Positions 13,335-23,363 of a DNA stretch of 64,000 nt are shown piece by piece. The stretch's first letter is position 1. Each line of letters starts with the position of its first letter. The stretch comes from Chelydra serpentina. Its lineage: Eukaryota > Chordata > Testudines > Chelydridae. The stretch spans positions 11,067,501 through 11,131,500 of the forward strand of contig JBAIAC010000057.1 in assembly GCA_037349315.1 (NCBI GenBank), written 5' to 3'. The notes under the pieces are model-generated. The model worked only from the letters and a program-made list of their open reading frames with translations. It had not been told where the DNA came from and made no database searches. The position numbers and the translations under genes are program-made.

Positions 13335-16300
13335 CTGCAAAACAAAAATAAGCACTGAATAGTTAGAATAAGCAGAACAAACCATCAAGGGGCCTGGAAT
13401 AAAAACCCTTTTATTCTCGTCTCATGCCCCACCCCTCTACCTCAGCTGTTCAAACATATTCAAAGCCTTCAGTAAAAAGGATTCATGGCTTCAAATGTAT
13501 CCTCTGTCAAACATGTATTAAACCAGTTACATTGCCAGAAAGATTAAATGTAAAGATTTAAGACACTATTCATCCCAAGATGTAGAAGCATTAAGTTTAC
13601 AGATGCACCATGTGGAACTGGGCACCGATTTTACAGCTTGAGCAAAATGCTCTGGAGCTGTTCAACATTTTATCTAGAGTACAAAGAATACCTTCATCAC
13701 CTGACACAGTGGGTTTTAAGGTGTTTCTTTTTGGATGGGGGCATTTTATAATCTGCATGGTTGGTGGGTTTTGTTTTTTGGGGGGAGGGAGAAGAGAAGA
13801 AAGGGATATACAGAAAAAAAGGGACCAATAAAAAGCACTATTAAAAATATGAATAACTCCTTAAACAGTCTTATTAAAGGCCACATTTATTTCTATTGAA
13901 ATTATCTCAAATTGATGATCCATAAAAAATTCTCCAAAGGTTAATATTAAGTGTTCAAAAATATCCAAGAACTTTAGAACCAACATGGAAATTACCGTAT
14001 CATCCTCAAAACTCAAACTACTCTGGAGCTTCAGCCACATGTTGTTAGTCACATACTAAAACATGGGATAACCTAAAGCTTTTCCAGAGGGGTCTTTTCC
14101 AGCGCAGCTACAGAGACTGACTTCAGGTTTGGAAGAAAAACTTGCTGAGTTTTCTACTCTGGAAGTTTATTTCCAAATAGCCCCTATATTACTACCATGG
14201 ATGTCTAATTTTACAATTAGGAAACTTGACATCACTAAGACTTGCTTACATGAATATCTGTTTCATATTTAAACCATACCACCAGGGAGTTCTTGCAGTA
14301 ACACTAATGGGTTTTATCATCCAGTAATTTGAACCTGTACGCACACAGGTCTTAGTGCTACATGACAATCCAATGCAGATAAGATGAAAGCCAGGTTCCT
14401 TTTCAAAAACTTGGCTTACATTAGGCACCACTGCATTTTTCACTGAATCATGCCTGTCGGTGCCAAGAGAAGTTCCTGAAGGACTTCATGCCATATATGC
14501 ATCAAAACCTATGTAGGCTCAAGATAGCTCTGGCATGCTAAAGAAACAGCAGTTCTGTCTCCCTCTCTCTTTTTGAATTAAGTGAAAGTAACCTGCCTAG
14601 ACTCTAAATTAAAAGAACAGGTTATATTTGGCCTGAAATGTATCTAAAATTAGTAGAAAATTAATTGTAAAGATTCCAATGGAGACAGGTATTGTTAAAA
14701 AAATTCTCCTGAAGTTCGTCACCCAAATAAACATCATATCACCCTGCTACTGCTTGAAAAGTGAAAATAAATCCGACTAGTCTATTTTCATTTTCCCAGC
14801 TGAGAAGATAAATAAGTAAAGGTGAATTTACAGATTCCAAGACCAGAAGGGACCATCATGATCATCTAGTCTGGCCTCCTGGATAACACAGGCCATAGAA
14901 CTTCCCCAAAATAAATCCTAGAGCAGATCTTTTAGAAAAACATCCAATCGTGATTTCACAATGGTCAGTGATGGAGAATCCACCACGACCCTTGGTAAAT
15001 TGCTCCAATGGTTAATTACCCTCACTGTTAAAAATGTATGGCTGATTTCAAGTGTGAATTTGTCCAGCCTCAACTTGCAGCTATTGGATTGTTATACCTG
15101 TCTCAGCTAAACAGAAGAGCCACTTATTAAATATTTGTTCCCTATGTAGGTATTTCTAGACTAACCAACTCACCCCTAAACCTTGTTCTCTTTGTTAAGC
15201 TAAATAGATTGAGCTCCTTGAGTCTATCAGTTAGTGTGTTCAGATGAACAGTTCTAATCATTTAAGAGCTCAATCCTGCTAAACCTAACTCAGGGAATAG
15301 TCTTTACTTTAAAAGCTGATGGGACTATTTATGTGAATGAGATGTTGCAGGACAGGGCCCTACAGTGTAACGTGTAATACAAGTAAGGATTTTATAAAAT
15401 GTTAGCTAAAAATTATACAACGTTCCTTTAAAGGCTAGAGACCTCTCTCTCCAGTTTCACAGGTAATACTCAAAAGGAAGTTGGCCTTAAAAATATATAT
15501 AATGAAGACTACATTTAAAGCTTGGACCCATTCTATCCTGGTGATGAGATCTTTGCCTTGACAGATTTCTCCCGTACAGTGCACCAAAAAAGTGACACTG
15601 TCAGATCAAATTTGGTCCCTAATCAAGTCAACATATTCTCTTTTCACCCATTCCCTTATGTTTTGTCTCAAATAATTTTCAGTGGAGGGTTGGATTACAG
15701 AATAGACGGATATATTGTCTAAATCTGTCATACAGAAGAGTTATATTTGTACAATAAATCTATGAGCATACAAATTAAAATAAGGGTTAAAACAGTAAAT
15801 TCAAAAAAGGGAGGTCTGTCTGCTCAGTGATGAAATCCTAGCAATGTGCATACTGTTATTAAACATGAAGTCCAGTGCTTCTGTATCTCACAAACTTGAG
15901 TGATAGAGTGTCACTGATTAATATGCAAACAGAACTCCACCAGCATTCAATTCCACTGGATGATTAATGCTTTTTGAAAAGTGCCATTGCCCCCCCTCCC
16001 CACCTCCCAGACTCACTCTTCCTCTGCATCCCTCTCCCCAGGGATTAGTTCTAAAGCCTTTTTTAAGGTTTAAGACTCACTAACTGAACATTTGAGCTTT
16101 GGAATACAAAGCAACTTAGTCAAATTTAAGGAGATTCAGTAAAATGGCAGCTCCCACTTGCTCCTGAATTAAAAAGTAGGCACCTGTGTCATCTAGTTAC
16201 CTAATGTTTTATACATATTAGCTGGAATGCAATTTCAAAATGCAGCCACCCCTGATTTGTATTACCATAGCCTCTGGGAGTCCTACTTGTAAACCGTTGA

Positions 16301-19300
16301 CTATGTTAGCAAACAATTTAATTTGAGTGTCCTGTATACATTTTCTGTCCAATCTTCCGATAACGAACCTTGACACTGTTTTCCTACAAGCCTGTTCCAT
16401 TTGTTCAGGAGCGCCACAGTCAACTCTGACTGTGTGTTGGTTTCTCTCATCTTCTATGAACTGACAAAATATGAAAGCAGGTGACAAACTATACGACATG
16501 GTGAGAAATGAAAGGGAAATCATTCTAGTGAGACTTAATTTTATTTGGAGCTAGCAAGTTTTGTCTCATCTTTTATTTTTATTGCTGAATATTTCAAGGG
16601 ACACCATCCATTTAAAATTTAGTCCATTTCAAAGAGTTTCCAGTATTATGCTAGCCAGTGAATTCCCCTAACAATTTTTGTAGTTCCACAATCAATCATT
16701 TTCCTATTTTAAAAAACAGTTTTCCCTGTTTCTTGTGAAATACCTTCACAAAGAGGAAAAAATGAGTGACTATTCAAAGTGCTTATTAAACGCTCCAAAT
16801 AAATTAAAAAAAAAATATTGCTTTTCCTATAAATGGTCAGATATAGTAAATGTAGCTGTTTAGTTAGTAGTAATTTCACACAGAAGTGCAATTTGTAATT
16901 GAAAGTCTTTAAAATGTTCAAAAACCCCTCAGAATCGGTGGTATCAACTTCTACGACAACAAAAGGTGTAATCAAATGAAATAGGCGGGGACATAGCTAT
17001 CTTTATCTAGGACTCAAATAACCTAAACTTAAATACTGTTTACACAGATTCAAAACTAGGTTTGCACTTTTCCAGAAAACTAGACTCCTAAGTGACCTTA
17101 CCAACCAGGTAGGCCGCTAACGATAGCCATTAAGTTCACTAGAGGCAAGGGAGGATGTGGACTGATTAAATTAAAAAAAACACAAGATGTTAGAAAGTGT
17201 CATACTTGTTGCAAATTAAAAAAGATAGAAGCCTATTTAGAATTCTCATGACAGGAGCCAACGAAATGTTTGAAAAAACTCCGACTATAAAAATGTTGCT
17301 GACAAAACTAAATGAATTGAGAAATGCAACAACTTATTGGCTATTTTAGACTAATACCTGAACTATCTGAGAAAAGATGAGCTAACCAGGATGAACTGAA
17401 AAAGTCAGTGATTCAGCTTAACAATATGTATACCTGCCATAATTGAACATGTACTGCCTTAAGTCTGCCGTATTCCTTCATCTTTTATATGTGTCTCACA
17501 ATACTCGTTTAACAAGATTAACAGTATAAATTATCTTTAATAAGAAGCTAGTAACAAAAAATACAAAAATAGTGGTGAAATCTCTGGTAGTGACAATTTC
17601 AGATTTGACTGCAGCCTTTACAGCTCAGTTTCTAATTAAAGTTAAGGTTTCGTTTGCTAGTGCCTTTTCATTTATCAAACCACCTATTCTGGTTTTTGTA
17701 AAAAATAGAGCAAAACTAACCTCACGCATTTTCCAGTTTGCTTGGTAAAGAGATAAGAACACTGATAATATCCTCTCTGAAAGACGAGGCTCTAGAACAT
17801 TACCACATTTTACTGAGATATTTCACATTGGCATATCTCCATTTATGTATTTATATTATATTATATGGCAATCTCCTAGAACTGGAAGGACCTTGAAAGG
17901 TCATCGAGTCCAGTCCCCTGCCTTCACTAGCAGGACCAAGTACTGTCCCCTGACAGATTTTTGCCCCAGATCCCTAAGTGGCCCCCTCAAGGATTGAACT
18001 CACAACCCTGGGTTTAGCAGGCCAATGCTCAAACCACTGAGCTATCCCTCCCCCCACCATCATATTGTATAATCATCATATACTCCCTCATCATATTGTA
18101 TAATCAACCAGAAATGAGTAAGGAAGTGACATGTCTTAAAAGTGAAAGATCAAAAAGGATCACAAGATCTATGAATTCATTTTACTACTTCTAGCTTCAT
18201 TAGAAGCACATTTTATGTTCAGGATAAACATTTTTGGGGTCAAATTCTGCCCACAGCTATGTCACTGCAACCCAAATAAGTCGCAAAAGCGTTAAGGCGC
18301 TTCTTACCCTTATGTTTGTTCCCCAATCCCAAGATAATTTTTTAAAAATTATTGCTGTTAAAAAAAGCCAACAAAATTCATTGTAGCAGCCCTACGCCTA
18401 AATAAAAATATTCAATCAACTAACGAGAACGAATTACCATAGTGTTTTCTACTCACAATACTGCCTACTTACTGACAAAATAGAGTATTATTTTAAATGC
18501 CATAAAAGGCCAGCAAATGTCAAAACCCAAACCATAGGGTAGAGAAGAGGACTTAAAAACAAAGAAAAGCCAAAGAAAAATTCATTTTAGTCAGTCACTG
18601 GCAGAAAATTAAGTAATTACTTGGCACACCCTACTCCTTAACTAGAGAGATAAGTTTTGTGGTACTCACCGGCCTGGCCTGAGGGCTCAAGTAGGGTTCA
18701 AAGTCATCATCATTTAACCCATCCTTCTGATGCACAGATCCATTTTGCACTAAGAACAAAATTCATACCTTTAGAAAGAACACCACAATTCAACCAAGTA
18801 CACATATTTAGTGACATCACAACCTAGGTTATAATACAAAAATGTCTCACTGGTTCTGAATGTTGCCAGCTGAGCCACCTTAATAAGGGCAAGGTCTCTC
18901 TCACACACCAGCATGGTGCTCTAAAGGAAATTTCCTCTGACCCCCAATGGAAACTAATCTAAGTTTCCCTCATTCACTGACAATTACTTCTGCTGTACAG
19001 CTTCCCAGACATGGCCTGCAGACAGCTCCAATATATAAACTCACCTGGAGGAAACAGAGAGGGGAGATTCTAAGAGAAAGTCTTTTATCCTGCTGCTGAG
19101 CTCCCAAAAGAACTTCATTTCCCACTCCGCTCTTATTCCCCATCTGACCCTTTAAAATCCCCGTTTTCCATGCTCCAAGGCAGCCCTTCCACGCCTCACA
19201 CCTCCGCCCTGCAAAATCCTGTCCCTCTGCAGCTAGGCCACCATGGGAGCCCCGCACATTCCCACACGCTGCCTCCAATCCCCGCGATTTGCTGCCACCA

Positions 19301-19845
19301 CTGCCCAGGGATTCCCTAGTCCCCAGCGCCTACAAAAATAAAATCCGCTCCCCCGCGTCCCCAGGGGCCCGGCCGCCTCTCACCTTTGTTGCCTTGGCCC
19401 TTGGGTCTCTGGAGCGGCGGCAGCGCGACGAGACATGGAAGAGAGAGGAGGGGACAGCGGTGAGTCCGGGGAAGAGGCAGCGGGCGCCGCAGACCCCAGC
19501 GGGCGGGCGCGCAGGAAGCCCCAGGGTGGGGGGAGAACCGGGCTGGAGGGAGCCTGGCCGGGGAGGGGCGGGGAGCCGGGCCCGGGCGGCGAGCCCAGGC
19601 CTGGAGCCTGGCTGGCAGGGGAGGCCCAGCCGGACCCGACCCCAGCGCGGCCTGGCCGCAGCCTCCCCGCCCTCGCCCAAGAGCCGGCGCAGCCCGGAAC
19701 CGCCGCAGGGCCGGGGGGGAGCCAACGCCGCCCCTGCGGGGCTAGGCCCGAAACCGGGGCCTTTCCCAGCTCCCTCCCCCAGCGCGGCGAGGGGAGGCCG
19801 GAGCGCGGCGGCCGCTACCTGCTCCAGGAGGCTGCTGGCCGACAT
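11754..19845 (-). CDS. YTHDF2: YTH domain-containing family protein 2 (m6A reader), spliced, terminal exon missing
   Basis: YTHDF2 is a cytoplasmic reader that binds N6-methyladenosine in mRNA and recruits deadenylation machinery. Four coding exons (19845-19819, 19408-19384, 18749-18670, 13334-11754) join in phase to 571 codons starting MSASSLLEQ. The N-terminal half is a low-complexity, P/Q/N-rich region with the tract [12 protein letters not shown]. The C-terminal YTH domain follows, beginning near [20 protein letters not shown]. The three aromatic-cage tryptophans are visible in NIWCSTEHG and [10 protein letters not shown]. The sequence is almost identical to the human protein, and NNAYTAMSD and [12 protein letters not shown] distinguish it from YTHDF1 and YTHDF3. 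The last residues come from a further exon: the frame reaches a GT donor after NVKK at 11754, and the human C-terminus ERQGRGK is absent. Read-through would add 24 unrelated residues ending at 11679. Confidence 0.97.
14829..15255 (-). mobile_element. CR1 LINE fragment, 3' portion
   Basis: Reverse-complemented CR1 3' wording is clear: 'gattccaagaccagaaggg', 'cagtgatggagaatccacca' and 'aattaccctcactgtt'. A second member of the same subfamily lies at 35766-36075 with the same order of phrases. Both are short and have no open reading frame. Confidence 0.7.
17867..18055 (-). mobile_element. tRNA-derived SINE with CR1-like tail (turtle Cry-type)
   Basis: Read on the minus strand it starts GGGATAGCTCAGTGGTTTGA (box A) and continues through GGTTGTGAGTTCAATCC (box B) to a body and a tail that resembles CR1. 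Two plus-strand copies at 34532 and 52985 share the same layout. The box A and B spacing is that of a tRNA. The turtle family assignment is from general knowledge of such SINEs. Confidence 0.8.
18670..18749 (-). CDS. YTHDF2: YTHDF2 coding exon 3
   Basis: This 80-nt exon encodes (V)[26 protein letters not shown]. The acceptor is TTCTTAG before 18749 and the donor is GCCG|GTGAGT at 18670. It enters in phase 1 and leaves in phase 0, matching both neighbouring exons. Confidence 0.96.
19384..19408 (-). CDS. YTHDF2: YTHDF2 coding microexon 2
   Basis: The exon is only 25 nt and encodes RPKGQGNK plus one base of a valine codon. The acceptor is CGCTCCAG and the donor AAAG|GTGAG. It joins MSASSLLEQ to VQNGSVHQK exactly as in human YTHDF2, so the small size is genuine. 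Confidence 0.95.
19819..19845 (-). CDS. YTHDF2: YTHDF2 coding exon 1 (start codon)
   Basis: The ATG at 19845-19843 begins MSASSLLEQ, followed by the donor CAG|GTAGCG. The start is fixed by identity with the human N-terminus. It lies inside a CpG island; the 5' UTR runs toward larger coordinates and its exact start cannot be seen. Confidence 0.96.
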
Positions 19846-20200
19846 GGCTCCGATCGGGCTCCTCGCGGGCGGGGGTGACGGGGGTGCGGGCTCCTCGCGG
19901 GCGGGGGCGGCGGCGGCCGGGTCTCGGCGGCGGCTTTGTCCGGGGAGCGGGGCGCAGGTACCGCGCGGCTCGGCTTCCTGGCGGACTCTGACTCGCCCGC
20001 CCGCGGCTGCTGCGGCTGCCTGCTCGAGCGACGCTCTAGCCAACTCCTCGCCCCTTCCGCCCGCCTCTATGGCCGGGGCCGCCTGCCTCGCGCTGACACC
20101 GGGCGGGCGTCACGAGGGGCAGCGCGTGCTCCACTCCGAGGCACAATAGCGAGAGAGGAAGCGCGGCGCATGGCGGGCTGCTGGAGGACCTAGGGGCGTT

Positions 20201-23200
20201 GACAGCGCCACCTGCCGGAAGTACTTAGGAAGTGCAGGTGAAAGGGGGCATTAGACTGGGATCTCTTAAAGGGATAGGGTCCGCTTTAATGAGATCCAGG
20301 TTCCAATTAAAAGGGATGATCATGATCATTAACTTTTAGCAATTAAACCTGTTTTATCTTTAAATGAAAAAATAATTTGAACTTTTAAGTACAATAATTG
20401 TAAGCAACGTTCGTGAGGCCATGTCGGTCCCAGGAAATTAGAGAGACCAGGTGGGTGTGGTAATATCTTTTATTAAATCAACTTCTGTTGGTGAGAGAGA
20501 CAAGCTTTCGAGCCCCGCAGAGCTCTTCTTCAGGTCTGGGAAATGTACTCAGCGTATCAGATACTGGTCCAATAAAAGTAAAATCATGACATTGTAGTGC
20601 AATTACAATTTTAATAAAAACAATAATGTTTAATGAAAAACTATTGTCACTTTTTAATGAAATAATGTAAGCCCCAATCCTGCAGTCCGACCCACGCCAA
20701 TAGGTATTATCCTGCAACCCTGAAGGCAATGAGGCTCTTCACACCTGCAGAGGTCTGCCCCAGGGTCTGCTGGATGGGGGCTTATGTGTTTGCAAGATCT
20801 GGCCCTTAATGTTTAATGCATAGGTATTGTTAACAAAATTGAGTATTACAAATGAGCCTCCACGATGGAGACTACACATTTCCCAAGGGAGCAAACATGG
20901 CTGTTTGCAATATCACAGCATGGCAATGTGGATTTTGATGGAAATTGTAGGTATCTGGCACTCTTGCAATCAGGTCATAATAAAGCTGAAGGGACCTTCC
21001 ATTGAGCCTCCTTTCTGCAGAACATAATTGTGCTGACATGAGGCCAGCATATGGTGTGTGTGGGGAGGAGTGGGTTGGAGGAAGATGTTAAATAAGGGCT
21101 TCCTAAAGGTACAGATTGTATTCCTCCCACCTCAAACCCTAAACGTCATGAGTCAGCCAAATTCCTCACCCCCTGGAAGAGCCCTAGCAGTTTGGAGGTG
21201 GAGGGAGTATGGATTGCAGGGGATAGAGCCAGGAAGCCTCTGTATGGAGATCGAAGTTTTCCATTTATTCAGTTAGTAACAGGTGTTAACAAACTTCACT
21301 ACTAAATATCTTATAATTTTCTCAGTGGATCTCAGGCTTTGTAGTCCGTGCTCATCTTTCATTGTTCTGCCAAGTTCCCATTAACCTTCAAAAGCAATGT
21401 CTATACCTTGGAGTTTGGGGTTCTTGGTCTACGCTTAGAAGGTTTCTCCACCCAAGGATGGGCTGTAGCCTGTGGCTGAGGAGGAGGAGGAGGAGTTTCT
21501 CCAGCCACTTACCTGCAAACCAAAACTCAAGCAAGATCCCAGAGGAGCATGTATTGGTGCCCCCTGTACCTGGGACGCCAACTCCAGCAGCACTGTGCTT
21601 CGCGCACTCAGCGTGGACGCTTGCATTTACTTCCCACAAGAGAGCACAGGCCTTGTGGTGGTTGAGAATGAAAAACAGGCAGAGATGCACTGCGGCAGCG
21701 GCTGCCAAGCCTCGTGGGGAAGCCATCCAACTTTACGAGCCCAAGGGCTTGGCATTGCCAGTTGCCACCTCCTCTTCCCCATATGCAGCAGTGTGCACTG
21801 TCACCTGTGATGGTGCTGGGAGGAGCTGAAGATTTGCCAGCCATTCCACTACAGTAGCATTCCATTCGGAACCGTCACTCTGACCTTCCAAAGTTCCCTA
21901 CGTTAAACAATCAAGGAAAGGGAAAGGTGGAGGGGGCGCTGCCCCGTTGCAATAATCAAACATGAGACCATGCACTAACCTCACCAGCATGCACAGTTCT
22001 CAGCATTAAAGGTGAACACAGGGACCTTAACAGGCTGGATTTCCATCACAGCAGGACTCTGACCCAGGCTGCAGTGTTAAACCCACCTCGTGGTCAGGCT
22101 GATCTTGTCCAGTTTTAGTGTTTCATGGCAGTACCTGGACCAGCCCTGCTACTTCAGGCTTTTGCCAGTGATCACTGGCTGCCCCTCCACCCCACTGCCT
22201 GCCAGTCCCCAGTCTGACCCCCTTTTCTATATGAATGACAAGATCTGGGTCCAGCTGCCCTGCTAAACCCTACTGCCCTTCCTACTTCCCATCCGAATGG
22301 GGGCATTCTAGCCCACAATGGTGCTGGGTGGCTCCAAATCCCTCTCTCAGGCCTCAACTCGCCCTGCTTACCACTCACTTGTTCGAGCTCCCACTAAAGT
22401 CAATGGAAGCTTTTGCCATTGACCGCAGTGGTAATGCAGCAGGCCCCATACTCCACGGCAGTTAGAACTGGTAAAGACAAGGCTTTAGGCTGGTAAACTG
22501 ATGGGCCTGGTTTACATGAGAGAAATTTCGAGTAGCCAGAAAGGTCTCAGGGGAGCATTGCTCTGTGGTTTTCCCTTGTGTGACGCACTGTCGTGGAAGA
22601 GCAGTTCATTCCCGGCAGAGAAACAAATCCAGAGGCTCAGAATAGCTCCTAAGTGAGCATCCCAAGTGCATAGGGCAGGTCAGACACAGACTTTTATAAC
22701 AAACCCGCAGAGCGCCTGTCATGCTGACCCAGCACCAGACCAGCCAAAGAATGGACTGGCCAAGGGAAGCTAGACACAGAGTGGCCCCCATTTCAATGGA
22801 TCTTGAGGAGGTTTCAAACTTTGTTGAGAAGAGAGCAAAGCTTGCCTAGGCCCTGCTCCTTAATCTAGCAGGTCTTCCCGAGCTGGACTTCAGGAGTGGC
22901 GCACAGCATGGCCCAGCCTGGCCTCTCCTCATTGGCCACCTTCCAAAAGCATGGATGTCACCTTAGTCATCAATTTGCCATCCCCAAGCCCAGGGTGGGG
23001 GGGAAGGGAAGTGACTGCAAGATTAAGATTCAACGTGTAAATGTGCTAAAAAAATGGGGTTTTTTGGAACGATCTGAAAGTCAGAAAAGTCCCTGGTGTG
23101 AGCAGCGATTTGCATCCAGCTGGTCTCCCATGGAGGCAGAGAATTCTGGGAAAAAGGACCTAAGTCCACCTCTCAAGGCCAACGGTGGCAGGCCTGCACA

Positions 23201-23363
23201 TTTCCAGGGGAGAAGGGGAAATCCAGTTAAGACTCCTGGACATGAAAGGGTCTATAGAAGAGGAAAAAAGCAGCATGAGAGAGAAAAGAAATGCGACAGA
23301 TATTGCAACAGCATGCAATATATTTGGGGTCTATATTGTATTACATTTAGGAATGGTTTATAG
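20201..23363. other. Intergenic region between YTHDF2 promoter and CR1
   Basis: Apart from a dispersed repeat at about 20410-20560, I see no recognisable gene or element. Reading frames of 155 codons at 21362-21829 and 22896-23363 match nothing known to me and lack supporting splice or promoter signals. Confidence 0.5.
20410..20560 (+). repeat. Dispersed repeat with GAGAGAGACAAGCTTTCGAG motif
   Basis: The segment has the phrase 'tatcttttattaaatcaact' followed by 'gagagagacaagctttcgag' and 'cagagctcttcttcaggtc'. A shorter, opposite-orientation copy sits inside the CR1 at 23455-23541 with its own target duplication, so the family is mobile. I do not know its formal name. Confidence 0.6.

Larger units (their letters stand above)
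13335..18669 (-). other. YTHDF2 intron 3
   Basis: This 5.3-kb intron holds a CR1 fragment (14829-15255) and a tRNA-derived SINE (17867-18055). A 101-codon minus-strand frame at 16218-16523 is unexplained. The rest is AT-rich, and I see nothing further in it. Confidence 0.85.
19330..20200 (-). promoter_or_regulatory. CpG island promoter of YTHDF2
   Basis: About 870 bases are very GC-rich with many CpG, in contrast to the AT-rich flanks. It covers the first two coding exons and upstream sequence. A YY1-like core (GCATGGCGGGC) lies near 20168 and a CRE-like CGTCACGA near 20107. There is no TATA box. The long open frames on both strands here are a by-product of GC richness. Confidence 0.85.

Noticed and set aside
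19289..20149. 286-codon plus-strand frame over the YTHDF2 CpG island
   Set aside because: It is antisense to the YTHDF2 start, its composition (A, G, P, R) is what GC-rich DNA gives, and it matches no known protein. The 237-codon minus frame at the same place likewise just reads through the first YTHDF2 intron.
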